Shown here in pieces: positions 32,322-41,221 of a DNA stretch of 56,758 nt. The DNA lies in assembly GCF_002929355.1 (NCBI RefSeq), contig NZ_PJIR01000016.1, forward strand, positions 1-56,758. Reading direction: 5' to 3'. The notes below the pieces were generated by a model, which was given only the letters and a program-made list of their open reading frames with translations, was not told where the DNA came from and made no database searches. The translations under genes were made by a program, and so were the position numbers. Within the stretch, counting starts at the first letter, position 1. Every line of letters begins with the position of its first letter. The stretch comes from Arthrobacter sp. B0490. Its GTDB lineage: Bacteria > Actinomycetota > Actinomycetes > Actinomycetales > Micrococcaceae.

Positions 32322-33542
32322 ATGGCATCCGTGCGCTCCGACCTCGCCCCCGATACCCTCACCGTCGCGGCGGGGCGTCCTCCCCGCGAGCACGACGCCC
32401 CCGTCAACGCGCCGATCGTCCTCACGACGACGTACCACGAGACCCGCGCCCCCGAACCGGGGGACCGCGTGTACGCCCGCGGATCCAATCCCACCTGGGA
32501 TCCGTTCGAGGAGGCCCTCGGAGCCCTCGAGGGCTCGGACCTGCCGGCGCTCGTCTTCGCCTCGGGTCTCGGAGCCGCTGCGGCGGCGCTGTCGCTCGTA
32601 CCCACCGGGGGAGTTGTCGTCCTGCCGCGCCATGCCTACGCCGGGTCGCTCGGCCTGGCCGCCGATCTCGCCGCGCAGGGCCGCTTCGAGCTGTGCGTCG
32701 TCGACATCGCGGACACCGGGGCCGTCCTCTCGGAACTCCGGGCGCTCGCCGACCGGTTCGACGCCGGCCAGGTCATGCTGTGGCTCGAGAGTCCCACGAA
32801 CCCCATGCTCGAGGTCGCCGAACTCTCCGTCCTGACCGACGCCGCGCACGCGATCGGCGCCGTCGTCGTCGCCGACAACACCTTCAACACGCCCATCGTG
32901 CACCGGCCCCTGGACGCCGGCGTCGACGTCGTCCTGCATTCCGTCACCAAGTGGCTGGCCGGCCACTCCGACGTCGTCCTGGGGGCCCTCGTGACCTCCG
33001 ACCCCACGCGGCGCGAGCGCCTCCTGGCGCACCGGACGCTGCACGGGGCGATCGCCGGACCGTTCGAGGTCTGGCTCGCCCTGCGGGGCCTGCGCACCCT
33101 CGCCCTCCGCATGGAGCGGAGCCAGGGCACCGCCCTGGCCCTCGCGCACCGCCTCGCGGAGCATCCCGCGGTCCGTCGCGTGCGGTACCCGGGCCTCCCG
33201 TCGGATCCCGGCCACGAGCGCGCTGCCGAGCAGTTCGAGGGGTTCGGCGGGATCGTCAGCATCGAGCTCGACGACGTCGCCACGGCGGACGCGCTCGTCG
33301 CCGCCGTCCGCCTGTGGCTCCCGGCCACCTCCCTCGGGGGCGTCGAGTCTCTCGTGGAACGACGACGCCGCCAGCCCGCCGAACCGCTCACCGTGCCCGA
33401 GGCGCTCGTGCGCCTGTCGGTCGGTATCGAGAACCCCGGGGACCTCTGGGCGGACCTGGACCAGGCGCTCCGCCGGGCCGCCGCGGGCGACGCGCACCTC
33501 CCGCACGCTCGTGCGCCCAGGGAGGCGGGCCAGCTAAGCTGA
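32322..33542 (+). CDS. Cystathionine gamma-synthase-like PLP-dependent enzyme
   Basis: A 406-residue gamma-family transsulfuration enzyme. PLP Lys210 is in HSVTKWLAGHSD, the pyridinium-binding Asp185 is in VVADNTF, YARGSNPT supplies the phosphate contacts of the neighbouring subunit, and ESPTNP is present. Activity (gamma-synthase, gamma-lyase or O-acetylhomoserine sulfhydrylase) cannot be told from sequence. ATG at 32322 with TAGGCT (32310-32315) 6 nt upstream: leaderless. The next gene's -10 lies inside the last codons, and its start is 4 nt after this stop. Confidence 0.9.
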   Translation: MASVRSDLAPDTLTVAAGRPPREHDAPVNAPIVLTTTYHETRAPEPGDRVYARGSNPTWDPFEEALGALEGSDLPALVFASGLGAAAAALSLVPTGGVVVLPRHAYAGSLGLAADLAAQGRFELCVVDIADTGAVLSELRALADRFDAGQVMLWLESPTNPMLEVAELSVLTDAAHAIGAVVVADNTFNTPIVHRPLDAGVDVVLHSVTKWLAGHSDVVLGALVTSDPTRRERLLAHRTLHGAIAGPFEVWLALRGLRTLALRMERSQGTALALAHRLAEHPAVRRVRYPGLPSDPGHERAAEQFEGFGGIVSIELDDVATADALVAAVRLWLPATSLGGVESLVERRRRQPAEPLTVPEALVRLSVGIENPGDLWADLDQALRRAAAGDAHLPHARAPREAGQLS

Positions 33543-33546
33543 GCCC

Positions 33547-33876
33547 GTGGCTCTCGTATACGCAACCCAGTACTACCTCTATCTCGCGCTCGGCCTGATC
33601 GCGCTCGGTATCGAGGTGTGGGCCCTCGTCGACTGCGTGCGGCGTCCCGGGACGGCCTTCGAGGCCGCCTTCAAGCGGACCAAGGGCTTCTGGCTCGCAC
33701 TCACGGGCGGCGCCGTCGTCGTCGGCCTGCTGTCCACCCTGAGCAGCCGGGGCGGCTTCAACCTCTTCCAGCTCGTCGCCATCATCGCCGCCTGCGTGTA
33801 CCTCGCCGACGTGAAGCCGGCCGTCAGCCAGACCTCCGGTCGCGGCGGCAATGCCGGGCCCTACGGCCCCTGGTAG
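33547..33876 (+). CDS. DUF2516 family small membrane protein
   Basis: A 109-residue protein with two or three membrane helices (LYLALGLIALGIEVWALVDC, GFWLALTGGAVVVGLLST, LFQLVAIIAACVYLADV). The pattern VDCVRRP after the first helix is typical of DUF2516, an actinobacterial family of unknown role. A Gly-rich tail ends in GPYGPW. The GTG at 33547 is preceded by TAAGCT (33535-33540) with 6 nt between, so it can be transcribed separately as a leaderless mRNA, or by readthrough from the PLP gene. Confidence 0.85.
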   Translation: MALVYATQYYLYLALGLIALGIEVWALVDCVRRPGTAFEAAFKRTKGFWLALTGGAVVVGLLSTLSSRGGFNLFQLVAIIAACVYLADVKPAVSQTSGRGGNAGPYGPW

Positions 33877-33908
33877 CCGCGACGGTCCCTGGTAGCGGCT
33901 ACCAGGGG
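33867..33908. terminator. Overlapping inverted repeats between DUF2516 and the methyltransferase
   Basis: CCCCTGGTAGCCGC (33867-33880) pairs with GCGGCTACCAGGGG (33895-33908). A second copy of the left arm (CCCTGGTAGC, 33887-33896) can pair with the same right arm. Both genes' stop codons lie inside the repeat, and the encoded proteins end in GPW. Confidence 0.6.
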
Positions 33909-34705
33909 CCGGGGCGCACGGCGTCCCACGCCACGGTGACCTCGCCGAGCCGCCACCGGGACGGACCGTCCAGCAGCGGCCAGCCGTCCGCCTTCAGCGC
34001 GGCGCAGGCGGCCACCCAGCGCTGGCGGTTGCCGAAGGAGGCGAGCGCCGCGGCGTCGAGCCAGGCCCTGTCCAGCGCCCTCAGGTAGCCGTGGACACGT
34101 TCCCCGGGGACGTTCCGGTGGATCAGCGCCTTGGGCAGCCGCTCCGCCACGTCGGAGGGCAGCGTGAAGGCGCCGAAGCGCAGCGAGACGCTCAGCGACA
34201 CCGGACCCTCCGGGTCGACGGTCGCCCACGTGGCGCGGCGCCCGATCTCGTCGCAGGTCCCGTCGATGAACACGCCGCCCGGTGCCAGGCGCCCCCGCAC
34301 CTCGTCCCAGTAGGCGGCGTACTCGCCCTCGTCGTACTGTCGCAGCACGTTGAAGGCACGCACGACGACGGGTCGCCGGCCGTCGAGGGGCAGCTCGAAG
34401 CCTCCCTGCCGGAAGCCCAGCCCCGGGCGGGCGAGCGGCGCGGCAGCGGCCACGCGTGCGGGGTCGATCTCGATCCCGACCACCTCGACGTCATCGCGGA
34501 CGGAGCGCAGGCGCGTGAACAGTTCGACGGCGGTGACCGGGGCCGCCCCGTAGCCGAGGTCGACGACGAGCGGGTCGGCGGCGCGGCGGAGGCGGTGGCC
34601 CTGGGGCCCGGCCAGCCAGCGGTCCATGCGGCGGAGGCGATTCGGATTGGTGGTGCCGCGGGTGATGGTCCCCAGGGGTTTCGGGGGACGGGGACGCGGA
34701 GGCAC
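33899..34705 (-). CDS. Class I SAM-dependent methyltransferase-like protein
   Basis: A 268-residue protein with a SAM-binding Rossmann pattern: motif I VVDLGYGAAPVTAVELF (normally LDLGCGxG), acidic strand end VVGIEIDPAR, and the next strand LAPGGVFIDGTCDE. A basic N-terminal tail (RPRPPKPLG) could contact nucleic acid. No substrate is indicated. I took the GTG at 34703-34705 because TACCCT (minus strand, 34712-34717) lies 6 nt before it; the overlapping ATG is out of frame. GpmA follows on the other strand. Confidence 0.75.
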   Translation of the reverse strand: MPPRPRPPKPLGTITRGTTNPNRLRRMDRWLAGPQGHRLRRAADPLVVDLGYGAAPVTAVELFTRLRSVRDDVEVVGIEIDPARVAAAAPLARPGLGFRQGGFELPLDGRRPVVVRAFNVLRQYDEGEYAAYWDEVRGRLAPGGVFIDGTCDEIGRRATWATVDPEGPVSLSVSLRFGAFTLPSDVAERLPKALIHRNVPGERVHGYLRALDRAWLDAAALASFGNRQRWVAACAALKADGWPLLDGPSRWRLGEVTVAWDAVRPGPW

Positions 34706-34913
34706 TCATCAAGGGTAGGGCACCGCCACCGGGCCGCCGCGCCGGGTGCCCGGACCCGTGGGGGCGCCCACCCGCTCCTGCACCCCTGCCACGGGTCTGC
34801 GGAGGACGGGCGGTCGGCGGGTCCGCCGGGGCCGCCCGACGGGTCCGGCGACCCCGGCTGTCATACGACGCCGTGGCATGACCGCCGGCAGTGCGATACG
34901 GCAGACTGGAACC

Positions 34914-35660
34914 ATGACCTACACATTGATCCTGCTGCGCCACGGGCAGAGCGATTGGAACGAGAAGAACCTCTTCACCGGCTGGGTGGACGTCCCCCTC
35001 ACGGAGAAGGGCCGCGAGGAGGCCACCCGCGGCGGACACCTGCTGACGGAGGCCGGCATCCTCCCCGACATCGTCTACACGTCCCGGCAGAAGCGCGCCA
35101 TCATCACGGCGAACCTCGCGCTCGAGGCAGCCGACCGCAGCTGGATCGACGTCAAGCGCAACTGGCGCCTCAACGAGCGCCACTACGGCGCACTGCAGGG
35201 CAAGGACAAGGCCCAGACCCTCGCGGAGTTCGGCGAGGAGCAGTTCATGGAATGGCGCCGGTCCTACGACACGCCGCCGCCGCCGCTCGACGACGCGAGC
35301 GAGTACTCGCAGGCCGGCGATCCCCGGTACGCGGACCTCGGCGACGACGTCCCGCGCACCGAATGCCTCAAGGACGTCCTCGATCGCTTCCTGCCGTACT
35401 GGGAGTCCGACATCACGGTGGACATCAGGGCGGGCAGGACGGTCCTGATCGCCGCCCACGGCAACTCGCTGCGCGCCCTCGTGAAGCATCTCGACGGCAT
35501 CAGCGACAGGGACATCGCCTCGCTGAACATCCCCACGGGGATCCCCCTGGTGTACGAGCTGGACGACGACCTCAAGCCCGTCAAGGCCGGTGGCACCTAC
35601 CTCGACGCCGATGCGGCAGCCGCGGCGATCGAAGCGGTCGCGAACCAGGGCAAGCACTGA
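34914..35660 (+). CDS. gpmA: 2,3-bisphosphoglycerate-dependent phosphoglycerate mutase
   Basis: A 248-residue glycolytic enzyme interconverting 3- and 2-phosphoglycerate. The phosphohistidine is His10 in [10 protein letters not shown], the second histidine is in AAHGNSLRA, and the acid is in [10 protein letters not shown]; the TGWVDVPL segment is also diagnostic. The ATG at 34914 matches the family start ([10 protein letters not shown]). Ribosome-binding site is weak. It is near senX3-regX3, as in mycobacteria, though phoU lies between here. Confidence 0.95.
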   Translation: MTYTLILLRHGQSDWNEKNLFTGWVDVPLTEKGREEATRGGHLLTEAGILPDIVYTSRQKRAIITANLALEAADRSWIDVKRNWRLNERHYGALQGKDKAQTLAEFGEEQFMEWRRSYDTPPPPLDDASEYSQAGDPRYADLGDDVPRTECLKDVLDRFLPYWESDITVDIRAGRTVLIAAHGNSLRALVKHLDGISDRDIASLNIPTGIPLVYELDDDLKPVKAGGTYLDADAAAAAIEAVANQGKH

Positions 35661-35674
35661 CCCTCCTGTGAACA

Positions 35675-35713
35675 GGAACGACGGCGGTCCCCGAGGGGCC
35701 GCCGTCGTTCCGT
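35675..35713. terminator. Terminator between gpmA and phoU
   Basis: GGAACGACGGCGG (35675-35687) pairs perfectly with CCGCCGTCGTTCC (35699-35711); it serves both convergent genes. Confidence 0.85.
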
Positions 35714-35740
35714 CCCTGTGCGGGTCTGGTCAGGAAGACC

Positions 35741-36400
35741 TCAGGTCAGGGGTGCGCTGGGGTGCCATTCGCCGGTGACGAGGTAGGTGACCTTACGGGC
35801 CACCGAGACGCCGTGGTCGGCGAAGCGCTCGTAGTAGCGGCTGGCGAGGGTGACATCCACCGTCGTCGGCGCGCTCTCGTTCCAGTCCTCCGAGGCGACG
35901 GCCTTGAAGACGCCGGCGTGCAGTTCGTTGACCCGCGCATTGGCGGCGTTGATCTCGTTGGTCAGGTCGAGGTTGCGCGTCTCGAGCAGTTCCGTGACCT
36001 TCCCCGCGATCTGCACGTCGAGTGCGGCGAGTTCGTCGAAGGTGGCCCGGATGCCCTCGGGGATGACGTTCGCGGGGAAGCGCAGGCGTGCGAGCTGCGC
36101 CACGTGGCGGGCGAGGTCTCCCATGCGCTCGAGGGACGCGCTCATCCGCAGCGCCCCGACGATCATGCGGAGATCGGACGCCACGGGGCCCTGCAGGGCG
36201 AGGATGTCGATCGCCCGCTCGTCGAGGGAGTTCTGGAGGAAGTCGATGCGCGCGTCGGCGGCGATGACCTCCTGCGCGAGCTCGGTGTCGGCTCCCTGGA
36301 AGGCGCTGTTGGCCTTCTGGATCGCCTCGGACACGAGCTGCGAGATCTCGATCAGCTCCTCGCCGATCTGATGTAGCTCGGCCTGAAAAACCTTACGCAC
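35741..36400 (-). CDS. phoU: Phosphate signalling regulator PhoU
   Basis: A 219-residue all-helical protein with two repeats of the PhoU helical bundle; metal-binding acidic patches occur in each (for example EVIAADARIDFLQNSLDERAID, and SLERMGDLARHV). It represses the phosphate-starvation response by interacting with the Pst transporter and the histidine kinase. The GTG at 36398-36400 has AAGGA 8 nt upstream. It is divergent from senX3, with a PHO-box-like repeat between, so RegX3 may control both. Pst genes are not in the window. Confidence 0.95.
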   Translation of the reverse strand: MRKVFQAELHQIGEELIEISQLVSEAIQKANSAFQGADTELAQEVIAADARIDFLQNSLDERAIDILALQGPVASDLRMIVGALRMSASLERMGDLARHVAQLARLRFPANVIPEGIRATFDELAALDVQIAGKVTELLETRNLDLTNEINAANARVNELHAGVFKAVASEDWNESAPTTVDVTLASRYYERFADHGVSVARKVTYLVTGEWHPSAPLT

Positions 36401-36485
36401 GTAGGCGTCCTTCCCACTCTGTATCGTCCGACGGGTACCCTCGTCGAGCCTTCCAGCCGGCGATGAACGGTTGCTCCGCTTTGTG

Positions 36486-36503
36486 TGAACGTTAGTTGAA
36501 CCA
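36486..36503. promoter_or_regulatory. Candidate RegX3/PHO box between phoU and senX3
   Basis: GTGAACG (36486-36492) and TTGAACC (36497-36503) form direct repeats with an 11-bp period. On the other strand they read GTTCAAC-N4-GTTCACA versus the actinobacterial unit GTTCACC. The site is 47 nt upstream of the senX3 -10. Confidence 0.6.
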
Positions 36504-36561
36504 CTGGCCTATTGCCACCGGATCGGAGGGGGTCGGAGGCCCCAGCGCATAAGCTAGGCCC

Positions 36562-37797
36562 GTGGATCCCCTTCTCCTGACGCTCGTGGCCGGGCTGGTC
36601 GGCCTGGCCCTCGGCGTGAGCGGCATGGCGGCGTTCCGCGCGAGCGAGGCGCAGCGGCTCCGGCTCCTCTACGAGGACGAGCCCTCGCTGCCCGACGGTG
36701 CCGCGGAGGTGCTGTCCATCATCGGCCGGGCCTACGTCATCGTGGATGCGATCGACGGCGTCGTGCGCGCCAGCCCGGCGGCCTACGCCTTCGGTCTCGT
36801 GCGCGGACACACCGTGGTCCACTCCGAACTGCTGGACCTCACGGCCCGCGTGCGGCGCGACGGCGTGATCGAGCAGCAGCAGCTCGAGCTCCCCCGGGGA
36901 CCCCTCGGCCAGGGCACGATCGTGGTCCAGGTCCGCGTGGCGGCCCTCGGCGCGGAGTACATCCTGATCCTGGCCGACGACCGCACCGAGATCACGCGCA
37001 GCGAGGAGATCCGCAACGACTTCGTCGCGAACGTCTCCCACGAGCTCAAGACGCCGGTGGGCGCGATCTCCCTCCTGGCGGAGGCCATCGACGACGCGGC
37101 CGAGGACGAGGTCGCCGTCCGCCGCTTCGCGCAGCGCATGCACAAGGAGTCCGGGCGCCTCTCCGCCCTCGTGCAGGACATCATCGAGCTCTCCCGCCTC
37201 CAGGGCGCCGACGTGGTGCGCCGCGGCAAGGCCGTGGACCTGAACTCGGTCATCTCGGAGGCCGTCGACCGCAACAAGCTGCCGGCAGAGAGCAAGCAGA
37301 TCGACATCGTCGTCGGCGGCTCGGCCTCCACGCCCGTGTACGGCGACCGGGACCTCCTCATGACGGCGTTCCGCAACCTCATCGACAACGCCATCCGCTA
37401 CTCGCCCGAGGGCACGCGGGTGGGCGTCGGCGTCCGGTCGCGGGACGGCCTCGTGCAGGTCTCGGTCACCGACCAGGGCTCGGGCATCACGCCGGAGGAG
37501 CAGGAGCGCATCTTCGAGCGGTTCTACCGGATCGACGCCGCCCGGTCCCGCCAGACCGGCGGCACGGGCCTGGGCCTGAGCATCGTCAAGCACGTGGTCT
37601 CGAACCACGGCGGCGAAGTCACGGTGTGGTCGCAGGCAGGGCAGGGCAGCACGTTCACGGTTCGCCTGCCCGAGATGGAGGTGGCGTCGGAGGACGACGC
37701 CCCCGCCCTCCCGGAGGGCACGGCGACGCAGGGCGCCGACAGGAGATCAGCGAAGAAGGGCAGCACCGCTGTCCACGAGCAGGGAGTCAAGGCTTGA
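36562..37797 (+). CDS. senX3: Sensor histidine kinase SenX3 (phosphate)
   Basis: A 411-residue kinase. A short N-terminal membrane hairpin (PLLLTLVAGLVGLALG...) is followed by a PAS-like domain, the HisKA domain with His160 in NVSHELKTPVG, and HATPase boxes (NLIDNAIRYSP, DQGSGI, GGTGLGLSIV). As in mycobacterial SenX3 it should phosphorylate RegX3 under phosphate limitation, restrained by PhoU. The GTG at 36562 is preceded by TAAGCT (36550-36555) with 6 nt between: leaderless. The stop overlaps the TTG start of regX3. Confidence 0.95.
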   Translation: MDPLLLTLVAGLVGLALGVSGMAAFRASEAQRLRLLYEDEPSLPDGAAEVLSIIGRAYVIVDAIDGVVRASPAAYAFGLVRGHTVVHSELLDLTARVRRDGVIEQQQLELPRGPLGQGTIVVQVRVAALGAEYILILADDRTEITRSEEIRNDFVANVSHELKTPVGAISLLAEAIDDAAEDEVAVRRFAQRMHKESGRLSALVQDIIELSRLQGADVVRRGKAVDLNSVISEAVDRNKLPAESKQIDIVVGGSASTPVYGDRDLLMTAFRNLIDNAIRYSPEGTRVGVGVRSRDGLVQVSVTDQGSGITPEEQERIFERFYRIDAARSRQTGGTGLGLSIVKHVVSNHGGEVTVWSQAGQGSTFTVRLPEMEVASEDDAPALPEGTATQGADRRSAKKGSTAVHEQGVKA

Positions 37798-38474
37798 GCC
37801 GAATCATGATCGTCGAGGACGAGGAGTCGTTCAGCGACCCGCTGTCCTATCTCCTCGGCAAGGAGGGCTTCGAGGTGTCCGTCGTGGACAACGGCCTCGA
37901 CGCCATCACCGAGTTCGACCGTTCGGGCGCGGACCTCGTGCTGCTGGACCTCCAGCTGCCGGGACTCTCCGGCACCGAGGTGTGCCGCCAGCTGCGCCAG
38001 CGCTCCAGCGTGCCGGTCATCATGCTGACCGCGAAGGACGCGGAGATCGACAAGGTGGTGGGCCTCGAGCTCGGTGCCGACGACTACGTGACCAAGCCGT
38101 ACTCGTCCCGCGAGCTCGTGGCGCGCATCCGCGCGGTGCTCCGGCGCCAGGGCGAACCCGAGGAGCTGATCTCGAACACCATCCAGGCCGGTCCGGTCCG
38201 CATGGACATCGAGCGCCACGTGGTGAGCGTCGACGGCGACCAGGTGGCGCTGCCGCTGAAGGAGTTCGAGCTGCTCGAGATGCTGCTCCGGAACTCGGGC
38301 AGGGTCCTGACCCGCGGGCAGCTGATCGACCGCGTGTGGGGATCGGACTACGTGGGGGACACGAAGACCCTCGACGTGCACGTGAAGCGGCTCCGCGGCA
38401 AGGTGGAGCCCGATCCCTCGAACCCGCGCTACCTCATCACCGTCCGCGGCCTCGGGTACAAGTACGAGCCCTGA
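37794..38474 (+). CDS. regX3: Response regulator RegX3
   Basis: A 226-residue OmpR/PhoB-type regulator. The acidic pocket is EDEE, phosphorylation site Asp52 in LLDLQLPG, the switch Lys in VTKPYSSREL, and a winged helix follows (LKEFELLEML, DVHVKRLRGK, VRGLGYKYEP). I chose the TTG at 37794: it overlaps the senX3 stop (TTGA), has AGGGAG about 8 nt upstream, and gives the N-terminus (SRIMIVEDEE) expected from mycobacterial RegX3. A later ATG would delete the first strand. It controls the phosphate regulon. Confidence 0.95.
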   Translation: MSRIMIVEDEESFSDPLSYLLGKEGFEVSVVDNGLDAITEFDRSGADLVLLDLQLPGLSGTEVCRQLRQRSSVPVIMLTAKDAEIDKVVGLELGADDYVTKPYSSRELVARIRAVLRRQGEPEELISNTIQAGPVRMDIERHVVSVDGDQVALPLKEFELLEMLLRNSGRVLTRGQLIDRVWGSDYVGDTKTLDVHVKRLRGKVEPDPSNPRYLITVRGLGYKYEP

Positions 38475-38497
38475 CCGGCGCCGTCCCCCCGGACATG

Positions 38498-38534
38498 CGA
38501 CTGCCCGCCTCCGATTCCCGGGGGCGGGCAGTCG
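38498..38534. terminator. Terminator between regX3 and the lpqE-like gene
   Basis: CGACTGCCCGCC pairs with GGCGGGCAGTCG around a 13-nt interior, between two convergent genes. Confidence 0.8.
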
Positions 38535-38546
38535 AGGTGCGGGGGG

Positions 38547-39077
38547 CTACTCGCCCTCGGCGGCTTCCTCGGTCGCGGCGGGTTCGCTCGGGCGCGGGGT
38601 GTAGCCGCCCGGGACGTACTCGCGGTACTCCTCGAGCGTCCCGTCGAGCACGGGGACCTCGAAGACGGCCTGCTCGCCCTCGACCTCGAACTCGACCTCG
38701 ATGAGGGAGCCCGGGATGTCCTCGAGGCCCTCGAGGGTGGCGTCGTCGGAGGACTCCTCCTCGAACCTGAACTCACCCTGGCCGTCGATCGTCACGCTGG
38801 TGGGGGCGCCGCCGGCGCCGATGGAGAGCTCCACCGGCTCGTCGCTCGTGTTGAACACGGTGCCGACGAGGCGTCCGGCCGTCTCGTCGTCCCGGCCGAC
38901 GATGAGGAGGTTGCGCAGGAGCACCGGCCCGAGGTCCTTCACGATGCCGTCCGACGCGGCGTACTGCGTCGTGGTGGACTGTTCAGCGGTGAAGCTGCAG
39001 CCGGAGACGCCCAGCATCAGCAGCACGGCGCCGGCAGCAACGGTCTGCTGCACTCGGTTCTTCGGTGCACTATTCAC
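38547..39077 (-). CDS. lpqE: LpqE-like lipoprotein
   Basis: A 176-residue lipoprotein: signal peptide and lipobox ending VSGC at Cys27. The mature domain is a beta-rich extracytoplasmic fold (LLIVGRDDETAGRLVGTVFNTSDEPVEL) like mycobacterial LpqE, which also lies next to carD. The C-terminus is Glu/Ala/Pro-rich. LpqE function is unknown; some relatives are annotated as copper chaperone-like, but the Met/His ligands are absent here. The GTG at 39075-39077 has AGGAG about 9 nt upstream. Divergent from carD by 256 bp. Confidence 0.85.
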   Translation of the reverse strand: MNSAPKNRVQQTVAAGAVLLMLGVSGCSFTAEQSTTTQYAASDGIVKDLGPVLLRNLLIVGRDDETAGRLVGTVFNTSDEPVELSIGAGGAPTSVTIDGQGEFRFEEESSDDATLEGLEDIPGSLIEVEFEVEGEQAVFEVPVLDGTLEEYREYVPGGYTPRPSEPAATEEAAEGE

Positions 39078-39301
39078 AGCACAAACTCCTGGGGTTCAAC
39101 AGGTGGGACGGGTGGGTAATCCGGTGCGGACCTACTCCACAGACTATCGGCAAGACCGTCGAATCGTGGTGTCGGTTTCGCGGGACCGGAGTGGCCCGGA
39201 TCACTGAATCCCCCTGCAGTCAAGGGGCGAATCATAGTTCTTTCAGCTTGTTTCGGCGGCCTGACCTGCGAAAACGCGGAGTCGGCGTGTCGTTACCGTG
39301 A

Positions 39302-39333
39302 TAAACTGATTCCCGGGAAAGGGGAAAGTCCAC
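39302..39333 (+). promoter_or_regulatory. carD -10 element and ribosome-binding region
   Basis: TAAACT (39302-39307) is a good -10 for actinobacteria, and AAAGGGGAAAG lies before the ATG. The remainder of the 256-bp gap (39078-39301) shows no gene; it must hold the divergent lpqE promoter. Confidence 0.55.
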
Positions 39334-39816
39334 ATGGTTTTTGAGGTCGGCGAAACAGTTGTTTACCCTCACCACGGCGCAGCGAAGATCGAAGAGATCA
39401 AGATGCGCGTCATCAAGGGCGAAGAGAAGATGTATCTCAAGCTCAAGGTGGCACAGGGTGATCTGACGATAGAAGTACCAGCAGAGAACGTTGACCTCGT
39501 AGGGGTTCGCGACGTGGTGGGCAAGGAAGGCCTCGAGCACGTGTTCGACGTCCTGCGAGCCGAATTCACGGAAGAGCCCACGAACTGGTCGCGTCGCTAC
39601 AAGGCGAACCTCGAGAAGCTCGCCTCCGGCGATGTCATCAAGGTCGCCGAAGTAGTACGGGACCTGTGGCGCCGCGACCACGACCGCGGCCTGTCGGCAG
39701 GGGAGAAGAGGATGCTCGCGAAAGCGCGCCAGATCCTCATCTCCGAGCTGGCACTCGCGGAGAAGACCGACGAGGAGAAGGCAGCAAGCGTTCTCGACAA
39801 CGTCCTCGCCTCCTAG
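39334..39816 (+). CDS. carD: CarD family transcriptional regulator
   Basis: A 160-residue global regulator. The N-terminal RNA polymerase-interaction domain has the sequence [14 protein letters not shown] and beta strands through [10 protein letters not shown]. The C-terminal DNA-binding helices include [28 protein letters not shown], and [13 protein letters not shown]. CarD stabilises open complexes at rRNA and other promoters; the rRNA operon at the window's end is a natural target. It has a strong Shine-Dalgarno and is the first gene of a row whose order matches mycobacteria. Confidence 0.97.
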   Translation: MVFEVGETVVYPHHGAAKIEEIKMRVIKGEEKMYLKLKVAQGDLTIEVPAENVDLVGVRDVVGKEGLEHVFDVLRAEFTEEPTNWSRRYKANLEKLASGDVIKVAEVVRDLWRRDHDRGLSAGEKRMLAKARQILISELALAEKTDEEKAASVLDNVLAS

Positions 39817-39834
39817 GAGACGGGAACGGCGCGG

Positions 39835-39862
39835 AAGAGGGACCTTCGGGTCCCTCTTTCTC
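39835..39862 (+). terminator. carD terminator
   Basis: AAGAGGGACC pairs with GGTCCCTCTT around TTCG and is followed by TCTCG. It overlaps the region upstream of the ispD -10 (39875-39880). Confidence 0.85.
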
Positions 39863-39886
39863 GTGGTGCTGGCATAGGGTGACGGG

Positions 39887-40621
39887 GTGTCCGAGATGAA
39901 GCATGCCCTCCCCGTCGGCGTCGTGGTGGTGGCCGCCGGGTCTGGGCAGCGCCTGGGGCAGGGAATCCCCAAGGCCCGTGTCCTCTGCGGCGGACGCACC
40001 CTCCTCGAACGCTCGCTCGACGCCGTCCTCGCGTCCGGGGTCGCGGCCTCCATCGTCGTCGTCCTCCCGGAGGGCGACGACGTCCTGTCCGCCGTGGTCT
40101 CCCGTGCCGCCGGACGTGCCGGCAACACGACCGTCGTCCCGGTGACCGGCGGGGCCACGCGGACGGCCTCCGTCCGCGCCGGCCTCGACGCCCTCCCGCC
40201 GTCGGCCGCCGTCGTCCTCGTGCACGACGCCGCCCGGGCCCTCACGCCGCCCGAGGTGTTCCGGCGGGTCGCGGCCGCCGTCGCGGCAGGTGCACCGGCG
40301 GTCATCCCGGTGCTGCCGGTCGTGGACACCGTCAAGGTGGTGGACGGCGACGTCGTCACGGCGACGCCGGACCGCGGCGCGCTGCGCGCCGTGCAGACGC
40401 CCCAGGGCTTCGACGCGCCGGCCCTGCGCCTGGCGCACGAGGGGATCCACCCCGCCGATCCGTCGGCGACCGACGACGCCATGCTGATGGAGGCACGAGG
40501 GGCCACGGTGCGCGTCGTCGACGGTGACGCCCTGTCCTTCAAGGTCACGACACCCCTGGATCTCGTCATCGCCGAGGCGGTGCTCGCGCGGGAGGCCGCC
40601 GGGCCCTCCGTCGCCGGCTGA
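39887..40621 (+). CDS. ispD: 2-C-methyl-D-erythritol 4-phosphate cytidylyltransferase
   Basis: A 244-residue MEP-pathway enzyme coupling MEP with CTP. The nucleotide-binding loop is [15 protein letters not shown] (Lys29), the second site [14 protein letters not shown], and LVHDAARAL and PATDDA-like segments (here SATDDAM) follow. The GTG at 39887 comes 6 nt after TAGGGT (39875-39880), a leaderless start despite the carD terminator just upstream. A 14-base C run follows the stop. Confidence 0.95.
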   Translation: MSEMKHALPVGVVVVAAGSGQRLGQGIPKARVLCGGRTLLERSLDAVLASGVAASIVVVLPEGDDVLSAVVSRAAGRAGNTTVVPVTGGATRTASVRAGLDALPPSAAVVLVHDAARALTPPEVFRRVAAAVAAGAPAVIPVLPVVDTVKVVDGDVVTATPDRGALRAVQTPQGFDAPALRLAHEGIHPADPSATDDAMLMEARGATVRVVDGDALSFKVTTPLDLVIAEAVLAREAAGPSVAG

Positions 40622-40635
40622 CCCCCCCCCCCCCC
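40622..40635 (+). repeat. Homopolymer C14 tract between ispD and ispF
   Basis: Fourteen consecutive cytosines begin right after the ispD TGA and lie 26 nt before the ispF start. The run is intergenic here, in the ispF leader, so length variation would alter spacing, not frame, unless ispD reading through is considered. Confidence 0.9.
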
Positions 40636-40661
40636 GACCCCGACCAGCACCAGGAGCAGCC

Positions 40662-41195
40662 GTGTACCTGAGCGAACACACCCACCTTCCCCGCACGGGC
40701 ATCGGCGTGGACGTCCATGCCTACGCGCCTGCCGAGGCTCCGGCACCGCTGTGGCTCGCGGGCCTGCTCTGGGACGGGGAGCGGGGACTGTCCGGGCATT
40801 CCGACGGGGACGCCGTCGCCCACGCGGCGGCGGATGCCCTGTTCTCCGCCGCCGGTGTCGGCGACCTCGGCACCCACTTCGGCACCGACCGCCCCGAGTA
40901 CGCCGGCGCCTCCGGCGCCACGCTGCTCGCCGCGGCCGCCGCGATCGTCAGGGAGGCCGGGTTCGACATCGGGAACATCGCCGTCCAGCTCATCGGCAAC
41001 CGCCCGAGGTTCGGGCCCCGCCGGGCGGAGGCGGAGGCCGTCCTCTCCGATGCCGCCCAGGCGCCCGTCAGTATCTCGGCCACCACCACGGACGGGCTCG
41101 GCCTGACCGGCAGGGGAGAGGGCGTCGCCGCCATCGCGACAGCCGTCGTCGTGCGCTCCCACCGGCAGGGGACACCCGCCGGGTCGGAGGGCTGA
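40662..41195 (+). CDS. ispF: 2-C-methyl-D-erythritol 2,4-cyclodiphosphate synthase
   Basis: A 177-residue MEP-pathway enzyme. Metal ligands are Asp17 and His19 in GIGVDVHAY and His54 in [16 protein letters not shown] and DLGTHFGTD are typical; the C-terminal loop [15 protein letters not shown] is intact. The GTG at 40662 has AGGAG 6 nt upstream; the initiation region follows the C14 tract. It is slightly longer than the usual 157-165 residues at the C-terminus. Confidence 0.94.
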   Translation: MYLSEHTHLPRTGIGVDVHAYAPAEAPAPLWLAGLLWDGERGLSGHSDGDAVAHAAADALFSAAGVGDLGTHFGTDRPEYAGASGATLLAAAAAIVREAGFDIGNIAVQLIGNRPRFGPRRAEAEAVLSDAAQAPVSISATTTDGLGLTGRGEGVAAIATAVVVRSHRQGTPAGSEG

Positions 41196-41221
41196 CCCGG
41201 CGCGCCGGGTAATCTGGACCG

